Below, piece after piece: positions 6,958 through 13,852 of a stretch of DNA of 64,000 nt. The stretch is taken from positions 2,666,001 to 2,730,000 of the forward strand of contig NZ_JAUSWV010000002.1 of NCBI RefSeq assembly GCF_030815485.1, in the 5' to 3' direction. Position numbers and translations under genes: made by a program. The notes beneath the pieces were generated by a model. The model made no database searches. It was not told where the DNA came from and saw only the letters and a program-made list of their open reading frames with translations. Each line of letters starts with the position of its first letter. Within the stretch, counting starts at the first letter, position 1. Source of the stretch: Streptomyces rishiriensis (GTDB lineage Bacteria; Actinomycetota; Actinomycetes; Streptomycetales; Streptomycetaceae).

Positions 6958-8058
6958 ATGAACGACTTCCAGGCCATCGCCGACCGTGTCGAGATCGAGG
7001 CGCTGCGCGGCGAGTTCACCGACGCGGTGATGATGCGCGACCGCCCCCGCCTGGCGTCGCTGTTCACACCGGACGGTGTCCTGTGCATGCCCAACATCCC
7101 CGCCGAGCACATCGGCCGCGAGGAGATCCGCACCGGGGGCGAGAGGCTCCAGAGCCAGTGGGACTTCTTCGTGCAGACCACTCACCCCGGCACGATCCTC
7201 CTCGACGGCGACTCGGCGACCGGCCGCGCCTACATCCAGGAACTCGCGCGCACCCTCGACGGACGCCAGGGTCTGAACTACGCCGTCTACCACGACCGTT
7301 ACCGGCGCACGGAGGAGGGCTGGAGGTTCGCCGAGCGGGTGTACGAGGTGAGGTATCTCGACACCTCCCCGCTGGCGGGCGCGGCGCCCCACGCGGCGCA
7401 GGACTCCCGCACCGGCCCGGCAGACGTCACGGCCGTCCCGGCTCCGGCGGCGTCCTTCGCCGACCCGGCTCCGGCCGAACGACTGGAGCGGGCGGCCGCC
7501 GCGTTGCGGGCCAACGGCTTCGCCGCCGAGATCCTGGACGACGCGGCGGCCGCACGCGTCCGCGTCCACGACCTGGTTCCCGAGGGCGCCGGCGTGCTCA
7601 CCGGGGCCAGCGAGACCCTCCGTCTGTCGGGCATCGACGAGGACATCAACGCCGGCGGCCGGTACGACGCCGTCAGGCCGCGCGTCCTGGCCATCGACCG
7701 TGCCACCGGCGCCGCCGAGATACGAAGGCTGGTCGCCTGCCCCGACTACGTCGTCAACAGCGTCGCCGCGGTCACCGAGACGGGTTCGCTCGTGCTGGCC
7801 TCGGGCAGCGGCAGCCAGCTCCCCGCCAACGCGGGCGGCGCCGCCCACGCGATCTGGATCGTCGGCGCGCAGAAGGTCGTGCCCGACCTGGGCACGGCGC
7901 TGCGCCGCGTCGAGGAGCACGCCCTCCCGCTGGAGAACGCCCGCGCCCAGGCGGTGTACGGAACGCCCAGCGCCGTCAACCGCCTGCTCATCCTCAACGC
8001 GGAACCGCACCCCGGGCGCGGCACCGTGCTGCTGCTGCGAGAGGCGATCGGATACTGA
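6958..8058 (+). CDS. SnoaL-like / LUD (LutC-type) domain fusion protein
   Basis: A 366-residue two-domain protein. Residues 1-135 are an NTF2/SnoaL-type fold (MNDFQAIADRVEIEALRGEF..., LASLFTPDGV, YHDRYRRTEEGWRFAERVYEV). An Ala/Pro-rich linker (140-175) leads to a LUD domain (about 178-366). Its signs are LVPEGAGVLTGASETLRLSGI, VACPDYVVNSVAAVTETGSLVLASGSGSQLPA and HAIWIVGAQKVVPDL, as in LutC/YkgG-like lactate-utilisation proteins. LUD proteins handle lactate or related oxidations with Fe-S partners, but no LutA/LutB gene is adjacent. The ATG at 6958 has GAGGAGA upstream. It is divergent from the ECF41 gene, which itself ends in a SnoaL domain, suggesting a shared ligand. Function is inferred only from domains. 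Confidence 0.8.
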   Translation: MNDFQAIADRVEIEALRGEFTDAVMMRDRPRLASLFTPDGVLCMPNIPAEHIGREEIRTGGERLQSQWDFFVQTTHPGTILLDGDSATGRAYIQELARTLDGRQGLNYAVYHDRYRRTEEGWRFAERVYEVRYLDTSPLAGAAPHAAQDSRTGPADVTAVPAPAASFADPAPAERLERAAAALRANGFAAEILDDAAAARVRVHDLVPEGAGVLTGASETLRLSGIDEDINAGGRYDAVRPRVLAIDRATGAAEIRRLVACPDYVVNSVAAVTETGSLVLASGSGSQLPANAGGAAHAIWIVGAQKVVPDLGTALRRVEEHALPLENARAQAVYGTPSAVNRLLILNAEPHPGRGTVLLLREAIGY

Positions 8059-8132
8059 CCCTGCCCGGATCCGTCCCGGGTGCGCCGGCGGATGCCGTCG
8101 ATCGGCGTCCGGACCAGCGGCATCCGGGACAT

Positions 8133-8170
8133 GCGAAAGGGCCCCCGGATCTCTCCGGAGGCCCTTTCGC
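8133..8170. terminator. Bidirectional terminator between SnoaL-LUD gene and tRNA
   Basis: Perfect 11-bp arms GCGAAAGGGCC/GGCCCTTTCGC with an inner CCGGA/TCCGG stem. It sits 75 bases after the plus-strand gene and just beyond the 3' end of the minus-strand tRNA, so it can serve both. Confidence 0.85.
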
Positions 8171-8174
8171 CACC

Positions 8175-8249
<75 letters not shown>

Positions 8250-8408
8250 GGGACGAGTCGACAGCCTACATTGCCCGGGGCCGTGCCCCGCAAACCCCTC
8301 TCCGGGGGTTAGCCCCACCCCGGATGCGGGAGCGGGCCGGATCGTCCGGCGGCCGGCCGCTCCCTAGTGTCGTCAGGGCAACGCCAGACAGCCCAGGGGG
8401 AGATCACC

Positions 8409-9182
8409 ATGGCACGTACGTCACTTCCGGTCCGCGCGGTCCTCGTCACCGGGGCCGTCGTGGCCCTGGCCGTGGGCACGACCGCCTGCGGCGCCTCCGC
8501 CGCCGACGACGAGCACCCCGATCACCGGTCCTTCGCCCTTCAGGGCCGCACGCTCACCATCGACTCCGACGACTCGGCGCTCGAGATCGTCGCGTCGGAC
8601 ACGGCCGAGGCGGGCAGGGCCGACGTCACCCGCTGGTTCCAGGGCTCGGTCACCATCGGCAAGGAGCCGAAGGTCAGCTGGTCGATGAAGGACGACCGGC
8701 TGACGCTGCGGATGCACTGCTCCGGCGTGGTCGCCGACTGCTCGGGCAAGCACCGCATCGAGGTGCCCCGGGGCGTCGCCGTGAAGGTCACGAGCGACGA
8801 CGGCAGCGTCCGGGCACAGGGCTTCCGGGACGCGCTGAGCGTGCGCACCGAGGACGGCTCCGTGCACGTCACCGACTCGAGCGGGCCGCTGGAGCTGCGC
8901 AGCGACGACGGTTCCGTACGCGCCGAGGTCTCCTCGCGCACGGTGGACGCGCGTACCGCCGACGGCTCGGTCCGCCTGACGTTGTCCGCCGTACCGGACC
9001 GGGTGGAGTCCGTCAGCGACGACGGCTCGGTGACGATCACGCTGCCCGAGGCGACCTACCGGGTGACCGCCAAGACCGACGACGGAGGGGTGGACGTGTC
9101 CGTACCGCGTGACGAGTCCAGCGCGCACGTCGTCAGCGCGCGCACCGCCGACGGCAAAGTCACTGTCAGGAACGCGAACTGA
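8409..9182 (+). CDS. DUF4097-type secreted lipoprotein with repeated DDGSV motifs
   Basis: A 257-residue exported protein. An N-terminal signal peptide (about residues 1-26, ending in a weak lipobox TTAC with Cys27) precedes a repetitive beta-rich domain of the DUF4097/putative adhesin type. From about residue 130 the motif [ST]xDG[SGK]V recurs seven times (SDDGSVRA, TEDGSVHV, SDDGSVRA, TADGSVRL, SDDGSVTI, TDDGGVDV, TADGKVTV) at about 18-22 residue spacing, as expected for a right-handed beta-helix or solenoid. Role is unknown, probably at the cell surface. ATG at 8409 follows GGGGGAGATC. No operon partner is evident. Confidence 0.75.
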   Translation: MARTSLPVRAVLVTGAVVALAVGTTACGASAADDEHPDHRSFALQGRTLTIDSDDSALEIVASDTAEAGRADVTRWFQGSVTIGKEPKVSWSMKDDRLTLRMHCSGVVADCSGKHRIEVPRGVAVKVTSDDGSVRAQGFRDALSVRTEDGSVHVTDSSGPLELRSDDGSVRAEVSSRTVDARTADGSVRLTLSAVPDRVESVSDDGSVTITLPEATYRVTAKTDDGGVDVSVPRDESSAHVVSARTADGKVTVRNAN

Positions 9183-9256
9183 CCGACCCGTGTGTTCGTC
9201 CTCAACCGGTGGGAGAATGACTCCGGGCAGGGCGGATCACAGCACGGGAGAGGGAT

Positions 9257-10651
9257 GTGACGGCGACACCAGCGCAGCCGTATTCGCCGTTGGTGCCGCG
9301 TGCACGGCGTCGCCGTGCACGGCGGGGACCGTCCGCCTTCGGGGACGCCCTCGCCCTGGTCGCCCTCCCCCTCGTGGCCGCTCTCGCGCTGCCCGCCGCG
9401 TTCGCCGGCGGGGGCACCCGGCGCTGGTTCGGCGGGCGGGCGGAAGGACAGCGGGCCGAGGCCCAGGCCGCCAAGGACGCGGCGGCGGCCGCCTTCTACG
9501 AGCTGGACACCGCCCAGCGCGATGTGCGGTTCTCGATCGAGACGATCAGGGCCGTGGACGACTCGCCGGCCGCCCGGCGCGCGGTCGCCGACTTCGAGGC
9601 CGTCGGCAGGCGGATCGACGAGGCCAGCCACCAGTACATCGACGCCGTGGACGCCCATGACCTCGACCGGGACGACCTGGAGGCGTCGGCGGCCTCCCAG
9701 GCGCGCACCGAGCTGACCCGGGCCAAGGACGAGCTGGGCCGCGTCAAGCAGGAGCTGGACCGGTTCGCCGACGGGCTGGGCCCCCTGCTCGGCAAGGCCG
9801 AGACCCAGCTGGCCCGTCTCGCGCCCGCCGTGGAGCGGGCCCGGCAGGCGCTGCTGGCCGCGTCGAACGCGCTGGACGCCGTACGGGAGAGCGGGCTGCG
9901 GGCGGACGCTCTCGCGGCACGGCTCGCGGCGCTGGCGCCCGAGCTGACGAAGCTGAACCAGGGTGCGGGACAGCATGGCGTGCCGCAGACGCTGGAGCGC
10001 GCGGAGCGGGTGGCGCGGGAGGCCGAGGCGGTCCGGGTGGAGGCGGAGCGGCTGCCGGAGCGGGCCGCCGAGATCGACCACAGGCTCGTCTCGCTGCGTA
10101 CCCGCGCCCAGGCATTGACGACCCGCTCGGGGCAGGTGGAGCCGATCCTGAGCGAGCTGCGGCGGCGGTTCTCGGCCGCCTGCTGGCAGGACCTCCAGCA
10201 CGTCCCCGACCAGGCCGGGGAGCACGTCCGGCAGGCCGAGGCCAAGCTCGAGGAGGCGCGCGGCGCGCGGGAGGCGCAGCGCTGGCCGGACGCCACCGCG
10301 CTGCTGTCGACCGTGCGTGCCCTGCTGAACAGCACGGACGAGGCGGTCTCGGCCGCCGGCGACCGGCTGACCAGGTTGAACGCCGTGCAGAAGGATCCGC
10401 AGGCGGAGATCGACCGGACCCGGTTCGCGATCCGGGACGCCCAGCGGCTGGCGATGGCGGGGCGCAACACGCCCGATCCCCGGCACGCGCGCCCGCTGGA
10501 CGACTCGGTGGCCCGGCTGGAGCGGGCGATCGCCACGCTGGAGGGCCGGCACCCCGACTACTGGCACTTCCTGACCGAGACGGAGGCCGTCCGGCGGGCG
10601 GTGTCGGACGTGGTGGCCGGGATCCGCGAGGAGCGCGGTACGGGGCACTGA
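9257..10651 (+). CDS. Membrane-anchored coiled-coil protein of unknown function
   Basis: A 464-residue protein with an Arg-rich cytoplasmic start (RARRRRARRGPS, about 14-26), a single hydrophobic segment at about residues 28-52 and then about 400 residues of charged, Ala/Leu/Glu-rich helix with many heptad patterns, such as the RTELTRAKDELGRVKQELD segment near residue 155. It looks like a membrane-anchored long coiled coil, but I cannot name a family. GTG at 9257 overlaps an out-of-frame ATG and is preceded by GGGAGAGGG. The next gene, a DUF4383 membrane protein, follows 80 bases later on the same strand. Confidence 0.65.
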   Translation: MTATPAQPYSPLVPRARRRRARRGPSAFGDALALVALPLVAALALPAAFAGGGTRRWFGGRAEGQRAEAQAAKDAAAAAFYELDTAQRDVRFSIETIRAVDDSPAARRAVADFEAVGRRIDEASHQYIDAVDAHDLDRDDLEASAASQARTELTRAKDELGRVKQELDRFADGLGPLLGKAETQLARLAPAVERARQALLAASNALDAVRESGLRADALAARLAALAPELTKLNQGAGQHGVPQTLERAERVAREAEAVRVEAERLPERAAEIDHRLVSLRTRAQALTTRSGQVEPILSELRRRFSAACWQDLQHVPDQAGEHVRQAEAKLEEARGAREAQRWPDATALLSTVRALLNSTDEAVSAAGDRLTRLNAVQKDPQAEIDRTRFAIRDAQRLAMAGRNTPDPRHARPLDDSVARLERAIATLEGRHPDYWHFLTETEAVRRAVSDVVAGIREERGTGH

Positions 10652-10731
10652 CATTGCCGCGGAAGCCCGGCGGGCGGATATTGAAGGTACGTACGGCCTC
10701 CATCGGCGCATCCACCCTCAGGGAGGCGGAT

Positions 10732-11235
10732 ATGGCCACACACACAGTGCACGACCGGTCCAGGCGGCGCATCGCCTTCGACGAGCATCTGCCGGTCGAC
10801 CACCGCCTGAACCTGGTCTACCGGATCGGCGCCGGGCTGATGGGCCTGGGTCTGATCGTCTTCGGGATCTTCGGCATCGTCCACAACATCGGCTTCTTCG
10901 ACACCGGCGGGGACGAGGTGTGGAGCCTCAACACCAACGGGTCGCTCAGCTGGCTGTCGGTCGCCGTCGGGCTGCTGCTGCTCGTGGGGATGGTGGTCGG
11001 CGGGAACTTCGCGTCCACGCTGAACATGACCCTCGGTGTTCTCTTCCTCATCAGCGGCTTCGTGAACATGGGCCTGCTGGAGACGGACTACAACTTCCTG
11101 GCGTTCAAGATCCAGAACTGCATGCTCAGCTTCGTGATCGGGATCCTGCTGCTCGTCTTCGGGATGTACGGCAGGGTGGGGTCCGCCCTGCCGCACGACA
11201 ACCCGTACTGGCGGGCCCGCCACCCCGAGGAGTGA
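10732..11235 (+). CDS. DUF4383 domain membrane protein
   Basis: A 167-residue integral membrane protein with four transmembrane segments (about 32-52, 76-96, 101-120 and 132-150) separated by short loops, and the VYRIGAGLMGLGLIVFGIFG opening that is typical of DUF4383 (PF14325) proteins. Function is unknown. ATG at 10732 has GGGAGG seven bases upstream. The frame is open further upstream but lacks conservation. It ends 13 bases before the stop of the convergent amidase-domain gene. Confidence 0.75.
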   Translation: MATHTVHDRSRRRIAFDEHLPVDHRLNLVYRIGAGLMGLGLIVFGIFGIVHNIGFFDTGGDEVWSLNTNGSLSWLSVAVGLLLLVGMVVGGNFASTLNMTLGVLFLISGFVNMGLLETDYNFLAFKIQNCMLSFVIGILLLVFGMYGRVGSALPHDNPYWRARHPEE

Positions 11236-11248
11236 CGGACCGGCCGGA

Positions 11249-12421
11249 TCAGGTGCGGTAGGCGTAGAAGTACGCGGTCGGGTACGACGAGACGAGACTC
11301 GCCACCGACCTGCGCAGGGTGTTGTTCGAGTGGTAGGTCACGTACGGGACGCCGCCGCTCTTGGCCGTGACGATCATCGTGTGGTCCTTGGACCCGTCGC
11401 GGTCGAAGTCCATCTGGAGGACGTCGCCGACCTCGAGCTGGTAGACGTTGGCGAGCGCGGTGGTCCGCTTGGAGTTCTGGGCGAACCAGGACCACTCGTT
11501 GACGCCGACGAACGAGTCCGACTGGATGTCGGCGTTGCCGAACCACTTGGTGTAGTCGTACACGTAACCGGGGACGTGCTTCCAGCCGCCCGCCTTCAGG
11601 GACTGGCTGACGAAGTTGGTGCAGTCGCCGCCGGCGCCGTGGCCGTTGTAGTCCGGATAGTCCTTGTTGTAGACGTTCCAGTACTTCTCGGCGTAGGTCG
11701 CCATCGCCTTGTAGTCGTAGGCGGTGCCCGTCTTCGGGACGGCGGCCGGATTGCGGGTGGTCGCCGCGCGCGGGGCGTTCGGCATGGTGTCGTCGGCCGT
11801 CGTGGTCGCCTTGACGGACGTCGGCTTGCTGAGCGCGTTCACCGCGAGACCGCCCTGGTCGGTGTCGCGGATGTCCGTCAGCTGCCAGTCGCCCTGGCGG
11901 TCGGCCTTGAACGTCAGCTCGTGGTGGGCCTCGAAGCCGGTGCTCTTCGGCTCGTTGCCACGGACCTTCTCGTAGGTCAGCGTCGTGCTCTCGGTGACCG
12001 CGGCCTTGGCGGTACGGCCGGTCACCCGCGTGGCGTTCAGGGTGACGGTGGTGCTTGCCTTGCTGTACTTCTCGCCGGCCTTCGCCAGCTTGTCCTTGCG
12101 GTCGCCCAGCGAGGACAGGGCGGCGTCCTCGGTGCGGGCCGTGCCGGACGACAGCTTGACGTCACCGGAGAAACCGTCGGTCAGCGGCTTCGACCGGTCG
12201 CCCTGCTTGCCGGCGACCAGTGCGTCGGTGCGGTCGGTGAAGACCGCGTCGGCCAGCCGCTGGAAGGTGGCCTTGGTCCGGGCGTCGACCTTGGGGTCGT
12301 CGACGACCGCGGCGCCGGCGGACCAGTTGGGCAGCAGAGCCACTCCGGCGACGACGGAGGTGGCGGCTGCCCCGAGTATCGCGACGCGGCGGCGGGTCGC
12401 CCTCAATTTCCTTGACTTCAC
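11249..12421 (-). CDS. Secreted amidase-domain protein (amidase_6 type)
   Basis: A 390-residue exported protein. Residues 1-36 form a signal peptide (KSRKLRATRRRVAILGAAAT... to GAA). A central region of about 200 residues has DUF-like beta strands with several STTVTLNATRV-type segments. The C-terminal 150 residues match the putative amidase domain (PF12671), with AEKYWNVYNKDYPDYNG and GGDCTNFVSQSL, where the Cys in GDCTNFVSQ would be the nucleophile, then DHTMIVTAKSGG and YHSNNT giving the His and Asn. It may cleave peptidoglycan peptides. GTG at 12421 (VKSRKLRA) has AGGGGA upstream. It is last in a leftward run behind the deacetylase-like gene and the penicillin-binding protein gene. Confidence 0.75.
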   Translation of the reverse strand: MKSRKLRATRRRVAILGAAATSVVAGVALLPNWSAGAAVVDDPKVDARTKATFQRLADAVFTDRTDALVAGKQGDRSKPLTDGFSGDVKLSSGTARTEDAALSSLGDRKDKLAKAGEKYSKASTTVTLNATRVTGRTAKAAVTESTTLTYEKVRGNEPKSTGFEAHHELTFKADRQGDWQLTDIRDTDQGGLAVNALSKPTSVKATTTADDTMPNAPRAATTRNPAAVPKTGTAYDYKAMATYAEKYWNVYNKDYPDYNGHGAGGDCTNFVSQSLKAGGWKHVPGYVYDYTKWFGNADIQSDSFVGVNEWSWFAQNSKRTTALANVYQLEVGDVLQMDFDRDGSKDHTMIVTAKSGGVPYVTYHSNNTLRRSVASLVSSYPTAYFYAYRT

Positions 12422-12519
12422 TGATGTTTCCCCTCTTGCCCCGGCGGAGGGATGCCGGGAAGGGCATCTTTGCATGGCGTGTGCGGCCGTTGTGAAGAGG
12501 GGACTCGGTTGAGGTTTGG

Positions 12520-13803
12520 TTACTTCACGACGGTCGACCAGTCCGGATTCTGCGCCGGATCCAGGGTGCGCAGCCGCTCGAGCGTCGTCGGCGTCTGCAC
12601 GTCCATCCAGTCCGCCAACTCCTGGAAGGACACGCACTTGACGTCCTTCTTGGTGCACACGTTCTCGATGACCTGGTCGACGGACTTCATGTAGATGCCG
12701 CCGTTCCACTCCTCGAAGTGGTTGCCGATGAACAGCGGGGCCCGGCTGCCGTAGTACACGCGGTTGAAGCCGGCCATGTAGGCGTCGACGGTCTCCTGCT
12801 CCCAGGTGGGGTACTGGGCCGCGTCGCCGTCGACCTCGCCGTCCGACTGGTTGTAGAGGAAGTTGAAGTCCATGGACAGGCCCTGGTACTTGCCGCCGTC
12901 GTAGGGCAGCAGCTGAAGCGGGAAGTCCCAGATGCCGTTCTTCTTCGTCGGCCAGATCTGGAAGTCACCGGTGGAGCTGGCGTCGTAGCGCCAGCCGTAG
13001 CTCTTGGCGGCCTTCAGCAGGTTCGCCTGGCCCTCCAGGCAGGGCGCGCGGCCGCCGACGACCGCCTTCTTGAAGTCGAAGGGGAGCGGGGCGATGTCCT
13101 TGTAGCCGGTGTTGGTCTTCCAGTTCTCCGCGAAGGAGTAGAACTGGTCGATCTCGCTCTTCCACTCCTCGACGCTCCAGTCGCCGCCGCCCTTGGCGCC
13201 GCAGAAGTGGCCGTTGAAGTGGGTGCCGATCTCGTTCCCCTCCTTCCACGCCTCGCCGAGCTGCCCCAGGGTGGTGCGGATGTGCTCGTCGGTGGGGAAG
13301 CTGATGGCCGCCGTGCCCTTGGGGTGCTGGGGCGGGGAGTACAGGTCCTTCTTGCTCTTGGGCAGCAGGTAGATGCCGGTGAGGAAGAAGGTCATGTGGG
13401 CGTTGTACTCCTCGGCCATCTTCCGGTAGTGCTCGAAGAGGCCGTCGTCGCCCATGAGGGCGCCGTCCCAGGAGAAGACCACGAACTGCGGCGGCTTTTC
13501 ACCGGGTTTGAGCGGAACCGCCTTCAACTGCCCCGTCTGCGGCCCCGTGTACGAGGTGGAGCCGTCCCCCAGGACGTGCGTCTTGCCGTCCCACTTCGGC
13601 TCCTCGGTGGCCCCCGCCGACGCCTTCTTGTCGTCCCCCGAGGACGCGGTCGGCGCGGTGTTCGTCGTGCGGTTGAGCACCAGGTAGCCGGCCACCAGGG
13701 ACGCGACGACGAGGAGCGCCGCAAGCGTCAGGAACCCCGGATGCGTGGTGGCGGGGTGGCGCGTTGCCGGAGCCTTGCGGCGGCGGCCCGACGGTGACTT
13801 CAT
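12520..13803 (-). CDS. Polysaccharide deacetylase-like (NodB fold) membrane-anchored protein
   Basis: A 427-residue protein with a basic N-terminus and one membrane segment (about residues 23-44), then a Ser/Thr/Lys-rich linker and a catalytic-like domain. The NodB-type features are FVVFSWDGALMGDDGLFEHY (first Asp/strand motif, about residue 107), MTFFLTGIYLLP, and EIGTHFNGHFCG, which supplies the HxxxH metal-ligand pair, followed by APLPFDFKKAVVGGRAPCLEG and the C-terminal PLFIGNHFEEW. Family members remove acetyl groups from cell-wall sugars. The substrate here is not known. The gene lies 49 bases downstream of the penicillin-binding protein gene, which suggests an envelope operon. Confidence 0.75.
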   Translation of the reverse strand: MKSPSGRRRKAPATRHPATTHPGFLTLAALLVVASLVAGYLVLNRTTNTAPTASSGDDKKASAGATEEPKWDGKTHVLGDGSTSYTGPQTGQLKAVPLKPGEKPPQFVVFSWDGALMGDDGLFEHYRKMAEEYNAHMTFFLTGIYLLPKSKKDLYSPPQHPKGTAAISFPTDEHIRTTLGQLGEAWKEGNEIGTHFNGHFCGAKGGGDWSVEEWKSEIDQFYSFAENWKTNTGYKDIAPLPFDFKKAVVGGRAPCLEGQANLLKAAKSYGWRYDASSTGDFQIWPTKKNGIWDFPLQLLPYDGGKYQGLSMDFNFLYNQSDGEVDGDAAQYPTWEQETVDAYMAGFNRVYYGSRAPLFIGNHFEEWNGGIYMKSVDQVIENVCTKKDVKCVSFQELADWMDVQTPTTLERLRTLDPAQNPDWSTVVK

Positions 13804-13852
13804 GTGCGGATCATTCTCCGGATTTCGGGGACGCGGATGCCCGTGTCGGTGG

